64,000 bases of DNA from Notospermus geniculatus (lineage: Eukaryota > Nemertea > Pilidiophora > Heteronemertea > Lineidae). Of the stretch, positions 11,991 to 21,640 are shown piece by piece (position 1 is the stretch's first letter; each line of letters opens with the position of its first letter). The position numbers and the translations under genes are program-made. Location: assembly GCA_002633025.1 (NCBI GenBank), contig NMRB01001303.1, positions 62,001-126,000 on the forward strand, written 5' to 3'. The notes under the pieces were generated by a model. It did no database searches. It was not told the DNA's origin and worked only from the letters and a program-made list of their open reading frames with translations.

Positions 11991-12171
11991 CGTTTTTAGA
12001 TACCTTCGTGGTGGGTTAGAAAAAAACGGACTTCATTTTCGAAAAGTTCAGAACTAACTCCATAAGAAAAGTATAATTTCAGCTGGTTCCGCTTCCAGGT
12101 AAGGTTATTCGATATTTTTTGACCTCATAGCCCCGTCTAAACGTGGTAGACTGAAGTCAAGGTAAACATAC

Positions 12172-12504
12172 CAAGGGCGACTGTCAGTTGGCTGCAGTGG
12201 GTTAGACCTGCATCATAACAGCACCAATAACCAGAATCTGAAGTCTGAGCATTAGTTACTTGAATGTTGAATGCTCTAGATGTGGAGCTTGGACGACTGC
12301 AACTAGTCCATCTGTACCGTGAGTTGGTCGGAGTGTAACATCCGCGGCTGTTTGCTCTTGCGATCTCGTTTAGATTAGATGATGCATCGCTACGTTTCCA
12401 CCACGTCACAGCGGCTCCAGTTGGATTCGTGATGTAACAGTTGAGAGTGAACGTGCTTCCAACGGCAGGATTTGGTGGTGACACGCTAATGATGTACGAG
12501 GATC
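12172..12504 (-). CDS. V-type immunoglobulin domain exon
   Basis: A 333-nt exon on the minus strand lies between a TATTTCAG acceptor and a G/GTATGT donor. It is a multiple of three with phase-1 borders at both ends. The protein has SPPNPAVGSTFTLNCYITNP (first Cys), TWWKRSD (core Trp) and the DSGYWCCYDAG signature around the second Cys, then LTVAL. Extra cysteines (RGCYTP, WTSCSRP and the double Cys in YWCC) suggest additional disulfides. V-type Ig domains act in cell-surface recognition. The exon begins with the linker SSYIISV, preceded by a 39-nt micro-exon. The gene family cannot be named from this alone. Confidence 0.8.
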
Positions 12505-12577
12505 CTGAAATAGACTCAATCTAAAATCCAGCCGCGGAACTAAAAATGACCTGCTGGACAAACACGTTAAAGGTTAC

Positions 12578-12616
12578 CTGAAACGGTTTCATCCACTTCT
12601 GGTTTTCTGCGTAATA
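12578..12616 (-). CDS. Probable 39-nt micro-exon before the Ig exon
   Basis: On the minus strand a strong acceptor (long T run, CTAAT, TTCTACAG) ends at 12617. A CAG/GTAACC donor starts at 12577. The 39 nt between them keep the frame open in phase 1 and encode LRRKPEVDETVS, joining directly to GSSYIISV of the V-type Ig exon across a 73-nt intron. Symmetric phase 1-1 borders match the other Ig exons here. It has no known domain; a linker is likely. Without transcripts this is a prediction. Confidence 0.5.
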
Positions 12617-12689
12617 CTGTAGAACATTAGTAAAAAAAAAAAATATTGAGTTGAGAACCGAGCGCCAAATTCGGCATTATTGGTTCTAT

Positions 12690-12868
12690 AGACAATATTG
12701 GGCGATTTTAATGTAATGCAGGAGGAAACCGGAGTGCCCGGAGAAAACCTGCGCTGTCAGAGAGAGTCGCCCTCTCTATCACATGAGACACGGACCCGAC
12801 CGGGAATCGAACCCGCGACCTCAGAGGTGACAGGCGCCGATGTTTCCATTGCGCCACTCTGACAGCCC
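12690..12868 (-). mobile_element. tRNA-derived SINE
   Basis: On the minus strand an A box TGGCGCAATGG (12846-12856) and a B box GGTTCGATTCCC (12802-12813) are tRNA-like. The body carries GGTTTTCTCCGGGCACTCCG followed by GTTTCCTCC, a block I recognise from several invertebrate and vertebrate SINE/LINE 3' regions. The acceptor stem does not pair, so it is not a working tRNA. Confidence 0.8.
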
Positions 12869-12893
12869 ATTAGTCAGGGGAACATTAGTCAGG

Positions 12894-13441
12894 GGCTTAC
12901 TGGAATTTGTGCAAAATCAAAATGCGCAATGGGAAAATGCGCAACAGAATTGACCTCGCTCCAGGCTTTTTTGCGCGTCCGATAGCATTGCGTGGGTAGC
13001 CTGGCCTGGCCTCGTGTTTTGGGATTCCCAGAATGGCGCATGCATTATGTTGAGCCGCAGTCTGATGTGTGGATCGATATTAACTCGCGACAGCCCAGTG
13101 AGCCGCTTCGCTGCCCACTGTTCTCGATCAAATCCATTTTTTCCCCGAAATTCCGGGCCAATTGGGGCTTCAGTGTATAAACCCGCATGTGGGCCTTTAT
13201 TGAGCATATTCAGAAAATCGGATGAAAAATGTCATCCTCTACAGCGGCATTGATCACGCCTAACCATATGCATGAGCGTTGAAGAATGATGATCACGTTT
13301 GGGGTCCATGGGACATGAAACGTGATTGACGAGATTCGAACGGAAGTCTATTCTTTTAATGGTGTGTTTTTGAATAATGATATCTCCCCTTTGCGCATTT
13401 TTCCATTGCGCATTTTGATTTTGCGCAAATTCCAGTAAGCC
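12894..13441. mobile_element. Mutator-like MITE with 9-bp target duplication
   Basis: A 548-bp element with inverted ends of about 50 bp: it starts GGCTTACTGGAATTTG and ends CAAATTCCAGTAAGCC, with AAAATGCGCAA-type repeats inside. It is flanked by the 9-bp direct repeat TTAGTCAGG (12885-12893 and 13442-13450). A 9-bp duplication with long TIRs is typical of Mutator-like elements. No transposase is present; open frames inside occur on both strands and are not coding. Confidence 0.8.
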
Positions 13442-14517
13442 TTAGTCAGGCAGCATGAAACTGAAAACTGCATGAAAATCGGATGACACATCACCAAGTT
13501 ATGGGAATATAAATAGGATAACTACACACCACTGGCAACCATGTCAGACAGCGGAGAACAGCACATTTCGGGCAGTTTCACAAAGGGCGTTTAAGACTTA
13601 GACGCGTGTAACTTCGTCCAATGCATGGCGGAAGTGCGTGCATTTAGTGTCTAAGTCTTAAACTCCCTTTGCGAAATCGGCCCATGATGTCACTGGATTT
13701 TGTAAACATGTAAAAAACATTAAAATAACTCATTTAACTTGGACAGTTAGGTGCACTTTATTGTATTTTTCTTGTTCAGTCAGTCGTACTGCAGTTATTT
13801 CCTTAATACGGGTTCTTACGGTGGCCCAAAAGTGTCATGCATATATATTTTTTTCTTTCTGATTTTTGGTGGACCCAGGGTCTTATGTTTCTACAGGTTG
13901 GCCAAAAAAGAGCGCAACATAGGGAGCCTAATTTTGGTCTGGAGACCAGGTTGTATGATGTCTATTTCAAACTTAGTAATAGGTCACGGGAGGATTAGTC
14001 ATAAATACCTGCGCCTTCCAAGAGACCGAGTGTCCTTTTCAAACTTTTACCAAGCCTATTTTGGATGATGCAATGAATGACAATTGCCCTGTTAGGTAAA
14101 TACTGTGCTAGTCCTATTTTATTTGTGAGCAGGCGGCATATTGGCCAGTGCCCGCATTCCATTTTTGAATGAAATACCATGCCCTGTAATAGGGATTATT
14201 GGGCTCATAATGGCCTGGTCACTTTCTAGTAAAACCTGGGCCTCCTTGGAGATTTAGAAGGTGGATGTTGCGCTTTTTTGGGCCGCCCTGTAGTTGGGAC
14301 AAAAACGTCGGTCTTGTGACCTCGTTATTTAAGTGATCTAAGCCAGGTTTTATAGGGTGGCGCCACAAGGTGCTGGACGGAAGGCCTAGGAAGTCCAAGT
14401 ATTATATTTTGGTGACAATATGGAAGAAGGGGTTAATGCAGCATATTGCATTTTATCTACGGATGCACAGACATGCGTACATGATGAATGTACAAGAATT
14501 AGGTCAATATGGTAAAC

Positions 14518-14608
14518 CATTAAAGCTGAACTTAATAGATATAAACCCCAAGCGGCAGAGATAGAAATTACGAACAGCCACAAGGCACTTCCAAACTACC
14601 TCTGAAAT
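14518..14608 (-). repeat. Inverted copy of the 17176-17265 repeat
   Basis: About 90 bp, read in reverse (CAGAGGTAGTTTGGAAGTGC, CTTGTGGCTG, TTTATATCTATTAAGTTCAG), match 17176-17265 with a few differences. The two copies face each other across 2.6 kb and could pair. No coding role is seen; the shared MWLF-type peptide is a by-product of the repeat. Confidence 0.6.
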
Positions 14609-14653
14609 AGACACATCCTCAGCGCCTTCTATCCTCTCGCTTGGGAGTATTGA

Positions 14654-15330
14654 GCTTACTGGAATTTGTGCAAAATCAAAATGCGCAATGGGAAAATGCG
14701 CAACAGAATTGACCTCGCTCCAGGCTTTTTTGCGCGTCCGATAGCATTGCGTGGGTAGCCTGGCCTGGCCTCGTGTTTTGGGATTCCCAGAATGGCGCAT
14801 GCATTATGTTGAGCCGCAGTCTGATGTGTGGATCGATATTAACTCGCGACAGCCCAGTGAGCCGCTTCGCTGCCCACTGTTCTCGATCAAATCCATTTTT
14901 TCCCCGAAATTCCGGGCCAATTGGGGCTTCAGTGTATAAACCCGCATGTGGGCCTTTATTGAGCATATTCAGAAAATCGGATGAAAAATGTCATCCTCTA
15001 CAGCGGCATTGATCACGCCTAACCATATGCATGAGCGTTGAAGAATGATGATCACGTTTGGGGTCCATGGGACATGAAACGTGATTGACGAGATTCGAAC
15101 GGAAGTCTATTCTTTTAATGGTGTGTTTTTGAATAATGATATCTCCCCTTTGCGCATTTTTCCATTGCGCATTTTGATTTTGCGCAAATTCCAGTAAGCC
15201 TTAGTCAGGCAGCATGAAACTGAAAACTGCATGAAAATCGGATGACACATCACCAAGTTATGGGAATATAAATAGGATAACTACACACCACTGGCAACCA
15301 TGTCAGACAGCGGAGAACAGCACATTTCGG
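14654..15330. repeat. Second copy of the Mutator-like MITE plus 130 bp of copied flank
   Basis: From the MITE terminus GCTTACTGG the sequence follows 12895-13575 essentially base for base. It includes the TTAGTCAGG duplication and about 130 bp of the first copy's right flank, and stops at an N (15331). The 43 bp before the copy (14609-14652, CTCAGCGCCTTCTATCCTCT) recur just after the N (about 15338-15381). This is the pattern of a misjoin between a MITE-bearing and a MITE-free haplotype. Confidence 0.7.
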
Positions 15331-15897
15331 NGGGTGTAGACACATCCTCAGCGCCTTCTATCCTCTCGCTTGGGAGTATTGGGAGAGAACCGAACATTGC
15401 CGGTTCCCGGAGCGCGGATCGGTGATGACACCCGACATGATCCCGAACAGCCAACAATCTTCAACCCCCAATACCATTCCGGATACTCCCAATACCCCCA
15501 CTACATACTCCCACTACTCCCAACACGCCTAACATTCCCAAAATGCGCAACGCGTAATTAATACCTTCTGAATCCGTGTACTGGTGGGCCGAAGGTTGGG
15601 GCCTCCGTCCAGACGACGTTGTCCATATCGCTCTAATGCAACTCTACACCGAACATTCCTCCACCAGTTGCCTGTCCGGTACTTCACGAAAATGCATCAA
15701 ACCGCAAAATAGGAAGTAGCTCTCAGAGTACCGACCGAAGAGGACGGAAGCCCCAACCCCCAGCCCGCGTGAAGAAAAATCTCCACTCGGGCAGAAGGCC
15801 CTGGACTGGAGGCAAGGGCTAACTTGCTCTTACATGCACATGGTTACTTTCTCTTCCCCAGAAGCCGCTTCCATTTTGCCACACGCCGAAATCATTC

Positions 15898-16465
15898 AGC
15901 ACCCCCGGAGGGGCTTGACGCTAGCAATGCTCACAACGCCAATTTAAGCTTTCATACAATAGCACCCCCGGAGGGGCTTGACGCTAGCCATGCTCACAAC
16001 GTCAATTTAAGCTTTCATACAATGGCACCCCCGGAGGGGCTTGACGCTAGCAATGCTCACAACGCCAAATTAAGCCTTCATACATAATAGCACCCCCAGG
16101 GGGGGCTTGACGCTAGCTTTGCTCACAACGCCAATTTAAGCTTTCATACAAGGGCACCCCCGGAAGGGCTTGACGCTAGCATTGCTCACAACGCCAATTT
16201 AAGCCTTCATTCAATTAGCACCCCCGAAGGGGCTTGACGCTAGCTTTGCTCACAACGTCAATTTAAGCTTTCATACAGTAGCACCCCGACGCCGGGGCTT
16301 GACGCTAGCTTTGCTCACAACGTCAATTTAAGCTTTCATACAGTAGCACCCCGACGCCGGGGCTTGACGCTAGCAATGCTCACAACGTCAATTTAAGCTC
16401 CCTCAATGGCACCCCGACGCCGGGGCCTGTCGCTAGCAAAGCTCACAACGACAGTTTAAGCCTAC
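15898..16465 (+). repeat. Minisatellite, nine units of about 63 bp
   Basis: Units start near 15898, 15961, 16024, 16089, 16153, 16217, 16280, 16345 and 16408. Each has GCACCCCCGGAGGGGCTTG, CGCTAGC, GCTCACAACG, AATTTAAGC and CTTTCATACA. The spacer between CACCCC and GGGGC varies from GGA to GACGCC but keeps a short palindrome. The first three units are open in one frame (APPEGLDASNAHNANLSFHT), but 64- and 65-bp units break it, so I treat the array as non-coding. Confidence 0.8.
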
Positions 16466-16699
16466 GCCTCCAACCAACGAAGGCATATGCAGCATGCAAT
16501 ATGCCCAGCCTTTCCATACGCCACCGAAATCGGACAATGCGGGAAATTGAACGCATACCCGAAAAGCAGCGTACCGTAGAAGGACGAGGCGGCACAAAGG
16601 GGAAAGCGGCGGTCCTCGCAGGCGGAAAGCGAAATCCACAGTGAACAGACTCATTGTCCGCGGGTGCATTTATAGGAAAGCTCGACGCTAGAAGGCGCT

Positions 16700-16905
16700 G
16701 AGGGTGACGATACACCCTCACGGACGGTCACAGTTGGTTTCATTTGCCACCAACCTCTTGAACAGTAAAGATCTCAGCACAGCTGCCAAATGAGAAAAAA
16801 CGAAAAATAATCTGTCATGGCACCGAGATTCGAACCCACAACCCTCTGATCGATTCGTCAACATCTTTCTGTACGCGCCACCAACGAAGACTGCTTGCAT
16901 ACAAC
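16700..16905 (-). mobile_element. tRNA-derived SINE, inverted pair member 1
   Basis: On the minus strand, GGTTCGAATCTCGG (B box) follows an A-box-like TGGTGGCGCGTACAG. The body (ATTTTTCGTTTTTTCTCATT, TGGCAG, GAGATCTTTACTGTTCA) matches the plus-strand copy at 16983-17180 over about 200 bp. Confidence 0.7.
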
Positions 16906-16982
16906 GACGCCGATCTACAATAAAGGCGCTGTGGTTTTGAAGATCTCCTCCATGAGGAAATAAAGCGATTGGAATTGACATC

Positions 16983-17180
16983 ATGCAAGCAAGCAGTCTT
17001 CGTGGCTCGTACAGAAAGAGGTTGGCAAGTCGATCAGAGGGTTGTGTGTTCGAATCTCGGTGCCATCACAGATTATTTTTCGTTTTTTCTCATTTGGCAG
17101 CCGTGCTGAGATCTTTACTGTTCACGAGCGTGGTGGCAAGTGAAACCAACTGTGACCGTCCGAGAGGGTGTATCGTTTTC
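16983..17180 (+). mobile_element. tRNA-derived SINE, inverted pair member 2
   Basis: The same SINE as at 16700-16905 in the opposite orientation, about 80 bp apart. It has GTGTTCGAATCTCGGTGCC as B box, then ATTATTTTTCG and the end TGAAACCAACTGTGACCGTC. The pair can form a long hairpin transcript. Confidence 0.7.
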
Positions 17181-17527
17181 AGAGGTAGTTTGGAAGTGCC
17201 TTGTGGCTGTTTGTAATTTCTACCTCTGCCGCTTGGGGTTTATATCTATTAAGTTCAGCTTTAAGAACGTATGGCCAAAAACGTAAAAGTATTAATATCT
17301 CAGTAGTGCCACCTATTATTTTAGCGTTGCACCAGATGGTCTGTAGATACATCCTAGTACTAATGCACTGCGAAGTAGCTTTAAAAAATATTAACCGATA
17401 GTGCTCAACTGCAGTGAAAACCGATTTTTCATGAAAGCGATCGCAGCGCCCCCTTTACCTTAATTCGTGCTGAGGCATGATGGGACATCACCATGCACGA
17501 ACATCCCATCAAATTCTACCTCATTAA

Positions 17528-17742
17528 AGGGCCTCTAGAGGCAGTTTTTTTAGTGCATATTGATATGATTACTAACAGAGAATTGATGGCATGAGGATCC
17601 AACTTGGGCATCATTTTTGAAGGAAGGTTTCATCAATGTCAAAATCCGATCCACAATTCACGAGTTCATGGTTACTAGCGCCACCTGTTGTATAGTCGCA
17701 GTACTGTTAGTAGCCCAATAGCAAGCTGCCTCTAGAGTCCCT
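17528..17742. mobile_element. TTAA-type MITE
   Basis: The 215-bp element starts AGGGCCTCTAGAGGCAG and ends CTGCCTCTAGAGTCCCT, with CTACTAACAG as an inner inverted word. TTAA flanks both ends (17524-17527 and 17743-17746). It shares the AGGG terminus and TTAA target with the 6918-7959 element. A fragment of its right half recurs at 21957-22008. Confidence 0.75.
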
Positions 17743-17960
17743 TTAAAATTTGTCCAGACAGGGGGTACATAAGGCCCTTAATACACCTTACTGTCACTCT
17801 GAGATACAGAATAGCACAAAATTGACACACAAAATGAAAATAAGCAAGAAGTCAATCTCCAGAATTCACGAATTTTCGACCCCAACCGGGGTCTTTTTCA
17901 AGTGGAACTTTACAATCTGAAACTCTAGAGAAGACTGAGCTGAAACCCGAATGTGGAACT

Positions 17961-18651
17961 AACTAACCTGTGTAGACAGGATGAGTAAGCAATTAAGGAA
18001 AGAATAGTGTCCAAGCCCCACGGATGGTTGCTGGACCTAATTAAGAGAGTGGATGTAATGTAATGTAATGTCTCGAGACATGTCCAGATGAGACAACCCT
18101 CCTTAGAACAGAGTTGCAATGGATGTGGACCCTTAAAACCATCACCCCCTCAGGTCTTAACACAAGATGCTGAGGTTCTGAGACCCCATACCCCTTTCAC
18201 CACCTTTATTGTCAGGGCAGTTTGGCATTCGGTTCTTTTCACTCTCTCCCCCTGGTAGGCCTATTCATTTTAGGTTTTTCCAGTTGCGGTGGGCACGTGG
18301 CTCCCCTTCTGGTTTAGGCCTTGTCCCCCCCCCCTTTGTTCTAATCCTCCTCGCCCTATTCTTCTCATTGCTCAGTGATTTGCATTATCCATTCTGGTTT
18401 TTTCCTTCTTGTACAAATCTGGAAGTTGACTTCTTTTATATTCTCTTACTTTGTGTTGACTTTTGTGCATCTTTTCGCTTTGTGCTTGTTATGTATTACA
18501 CATTTCATATTTATTAAACCCTTTTCTTTCAGCTAAATCAGTTTCTCCTTAATTACATCCACTCGCTTAATTAGGTCCAGCAACCATCCGTGGGCTTGGA
18601 CACTATTCTTTCCTTAATTGCTTACTCATCCTGTCTAAACAGGTTAGTTAG
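17961..18651. mobile_element. Foldback element with 100-bp arms
   Basis: The arms 17961-18069 and 18549-18651 are inverted copies; the shared core is TGTCCAAGCCC and ACGGATGGTTGCTGGACCTA. The loop of about 480 bp is strongly pyrimidine-rich on the plus strand (18230-18540). No target duplication was identified. Confidence 0.65.
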
Positions 18652-18655
18652 GCCG

Positions 18656-18752
18656 AATTGGTCAATGTCGTCCTGGGTATACCTTATGTTTATCCTGGGT
18701 AATCCTTTTCTTTACCCAGGACGGCCCTGGGTAAACATAAGGATCCTTAACN
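18656..18752. repeat. Short inverted repeat ending at an N
   Basis: TATGTTTATCCTGGGTAA (near 18684) recurs inverted as CCTGGGTAAACATAAGGA just before the single N at 18752. This may be a real hairpin that stopped sequencing or a small join error. Confidence 0.45.
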
Positions 18753-19010
18753 GAGATGGACGTGATACACCAATGTCATGAACGTCAAGAAGAAAAATAG
18801 CCCGAGTGACAGCCCGTTGGCCATATTTCTGTTTGCCACGACGTCTTACTTGTTATGGCATTGGTTCATATCTGCGATATAGGCCCCTACCTTTTTAATG
18901 CAAAAATAGGTCGAACTTTAAATAGACTTACGCGGAAATCAAACGAGGAAGTTAAAAAACAATGAAAAAAACAGTCTCCAGTTTACTATAAATGTACATG
19001 TTGCCTATGT

Positions 19011-19361
19011 ACTGTATCCGATGTGTTCAGTGGCCGCGGCCGGAAAGATCCTCGTGCCTAGATTTTCTAATTACACACGTTCCCGGCAAGTTATAAAACA
19101 CAATCTAACAAAAGGGTCCGTAGTAGTGAATGATACGATACAAGAGTCTTGCTCGACAACTACCGGTACCTCGGGATGGGAATCGCGTTTCATTTATGGG
19201 AAAAACGACGTCTGACCAGTGTGGTTATGTAAAGTTGGGGTCCAATGACGTTAATTTTGTTACACCTATGCGCTCTACATGGTGGCCGGGAACATGTGTA
19301 GTTAGAAAATCAAGGCACGACGATCTTCCTGGCCGCGGCCACTAAACACATCGGATACAGT
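19011..19361. mobile_element. MITE with long TIRs
   Basis: The left end ACTGTATCCGATGTGTTCAG, followed by TGGCCGCGGCC, is inverted at the right end (GGCCGCGGCCACTAAACACA, then TCGGATACAGT). Similarity reaches about 65 bp inward (AAGATC, GTCGTGCCT). GTAC lies at both outer borders, but it is itself palindromic and cannot prove the target duplication. Confidence 0.7.
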
Positions 19362-19516
19362 ACCGGTATGTAATTCATGCCGATATCTCATCACGCATTT
19401 TTCAAGGAATCGTCCTTTCAAGGAATCGTCCTTTTATAGGCCTGTCTAGTGTGATTTTCCTGTTTATGACCGACCTATCGCATGAACGAGTGTAGAGATA
19501 AATCATTCACACTATA

Positions 19517-19735
19517 GGCCTTTTTACACGGTGCGTGTGGTTCCGGATCGAGACTGGACCGAGGAGGGTTCGGTTATTTTTCCCCGTGTAAAAGCGAAAC
19601 AATTGACCTCCACCAAGTTCAGATCGCCGCAAGAGTCTCTGGAAGGTGGAGGTTATTTTCTCGTGTAAAAGCGAACCGACCTCCACCGGCCTTGTGCGGG
19701 ATTGAGCACGCTACCTGTGTGACATCACTCGCGTA
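19517..19735. mobile_element. GC-rich MITE, family B, copy 1
   Basis: It starts GGCCTTTTTACACGGTGC and contains GAGGAGGGTTCGGTTATTTT, CCCGTGTAAAAGCGAA and GACCTCCACCGGCCT. It ends GACATCACTCGCGTAC against the poly(A)-like tail of a minus-strand LINE. A related copy lies at 34785-35291. Confidence 0.6.
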
Positions 19736-20517
19736 CTTTTTTATTTTATTTTAAAACTCTTTGGGTAGTATTCTAAAATATTCCTTAACATTAAGGTCGA
19801 CCTTTAGTCTATTGTAAAACCATCGAGAACAATAGATTTAAGGTGGACCTTAATGTTAAGGAACGTTCTAAAATACGGCCCTTTATTTAGTGCAAAACAA
19901 ATACAAAACAAAACACCTAACATGTGATATACCTATTAACTATCGGTATTAATACAAGTTTTTTTTTCTTTTTTTAATATTTGGCTATTACACCCCCACC
20001 CCTTTCCTAGTCCCTCCCCATCCAAACTGATTTACTGTAACCCTCTTTCAACCCCCCCCCCATAGGTCTATCCCCCTTAGCTCATCACTCTATAATTGTT
20101 TACATCGATTTTCAAAGAAATTATAAGATTGGGTCCCACTTTTCAGAAAAGGTGTCAACAGTTTTGTTTGTAAAAGATATTTCTAATTCTACTTGTTTTA
20201 TATATTTTATGATATATTTGAAATCTCTTAGGTCTGGTAGCACTTTTTTGTTTCTACAGTTGTGTATAAATCTTTTTGCTTTAAGTATCAACTGTGTAGA
20301 AGTCGATGACCTGTTCCATAAAATACAATTTCAGCGGTTATTGTTTTAGGTATGAAGTGATTAATCCAAGAGTTAAAATCATCCCAAAACCGTTTTGTGA
20401 TCACACAATTCCAGAAGAGATGGTGTATGTTTTCTTCGTGAACATTACAGAATGTGTACTTGCGTACTTGCTGTAAGTTACCTGCGAAGAAACCACGGGC
20501 GAGATTTCTCAAGCACT
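19736..20517 (-). pseudogene. 5'-truncated LINE, C-terminal zinc-binding part
   Basis: On the minus strand the frame 20517-20288 encodes ARGFFAGNLQQVRK, TFCNVHEENIHHLFWNC and VITKRFWDDFNSWI. This matches the zf-RVT region at the C-terminus of LINE reverse transcriptases (Cys, then HHLFW and Cys). A 3' region follows, with a tail of A and T at 19737-19752 as expected of target-primed insertion. The reverse transcriptase core is missing, so it is dead. A diverged partial copy is at 34990-35050. Confidence 0.7.
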
Positions 20518-20900
20518 GGTCAGCTGAGCTATTCATATATATACTGAGTGGCGTCCGTCTGTGTGTCGTCCGTGAAACTGGCACGTTTCGCAACTGCAAG
20601 GCCCAGGGTCATCAAAGTTGGTGGTGAGGTAGGCCCTAGGAAGGACTCGAAACAGAACGAAAAGTTTTTGCGATTTGACCCACATTATGCCCCCCCCCCC
20701 CCAGGGGACAATTTGCGCAAAATGAAATATCTCAATATCTCAGCACCTGTGATAAATATGTCGACCAAAAGTGATGGAATAGATTGGTTGCAATCGTCTT
20801 CGACTCGGAAGCTTTCGGCAACCTTCGGGCAGCCATTGAAAGCACCTCGTCCGTATATAGCGGATTAAGTTCGACCACCATATGGTCGGTGATCAGGTCA
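20518..20900 (+). repeat. Hairpin-capped repeat, family 2, truncated
   Basis: GGTCAGCTGAGCT (20518-20530) is the right half of the hairpin seen whole at 22038-22065. It is followed by the same layout: GTGGCGTCCGTCTGTGTGTC and CGTTTCGCAACTGCAAGG. The left half is lost where the LINE fragment begins. Confidence 0.5.
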
Positions 20901-21114
20901 GAAGTGATGCGGTTGTAGCATTGCGCAGACTAGAAATAGTCCCCTTATAATTTTTTATTTAACTGATGTTTGTTTGCACAAAATGAGTTATTTCGCAATA
21001 AATATTTTATATAAAAACGTTTGAGTGGTTAAACTGTGCATTTTGCAACGATTTTTATTGAAAAATTCGTATGCATTAGGTGACTGTTTCTCCCTCCCCA
21101 CCTCGATCACGAAA

Positions 21115-21640
21115 CAACAATGGCCGCCATAGCTTCACCACTTCAGAAGTTCAACGTGCTGTTATAGCGTGACTATGATCATTCATCAGGTAAGGTAACA
21201 TGCTTCAACTCATTTTTCTATATGCAGCAACGATCTTCATCAAAGTAGTTCACGGAGCAATATGGCGCTGTCCGATATACGTCAGAGTTACGATGTTGGC
21301 AAGAATCGTTCTCTGACGTTCAGATTGAAATTGGTTGATATTTTCTACATCATTTCAAAGGGAAAATAATGTTAGATTTGTCCACCAGGGGGTGCTATTC
21401 AACAAAATCAAAAACAAGGTATTTGAATTTCCCGCACTTCAAAGTTCGTAGAGTGACTCTGTAACCGGTGTCTTGTCCACCTGTATGTAGCCAGTGGTAA
21501 CACTGAGACTGGACTGATACTATGTTCATCCTTAGTTGACAACATGGCCACTCTGCTTTTCATCACTTGAGAAGTTCAACGTGCTGTTGTATCGTGACTA
21601 TCTTTCGTCAGGTAAGGTCACATACTTCAACTCATTCTTT
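21115..21640 (+). repeat. Direct repeat pair, about 105 bp
   Basis: AGAAGTTCAACGTGCTGTT, CGTGACTAT and TCAGGTAAGGT recur at 21115-21220 and 21539-21640. Both copies start with ATGGCC near ACAAC and end in a donor-like CAGGTAAGG, but the frames close within 10-16 codons, so I do not call exons. Confidence 0.5.

Larger units (their letters stand above)
8029..12142. mobile_element. 4.1-kb foldback element with 1.4-kb inverted arms
   Basis: The left arm (8029-9448) and the right arm (10734-12142) are inverted copies of about 1.4 kb. The stretch 8559-8766 appears identical to 11416-11623 when reversed; small indels occur elsewhere. The spacer (9449-10733) holds part of a hairpin-capped repeat. 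No transposase frame exists in the arms. It could be a foldback transposon, a recent inverted duplication or an assembly product. Every arm carries a regular series of X-box palindromes, listed separately. Confidence 0.8.

Noticed and set aside
12917-13253. Three overlapping frames repeated at 14676-15012
   Set aside because: They lie inside the Mutator-like MITE and its copy, in several phases on both strands, with no domain.
15898-16465. CRISPR-like array
   Set aside because: The repeats are contiguous 63-bp units without unique spacers, and the DNA is animal.
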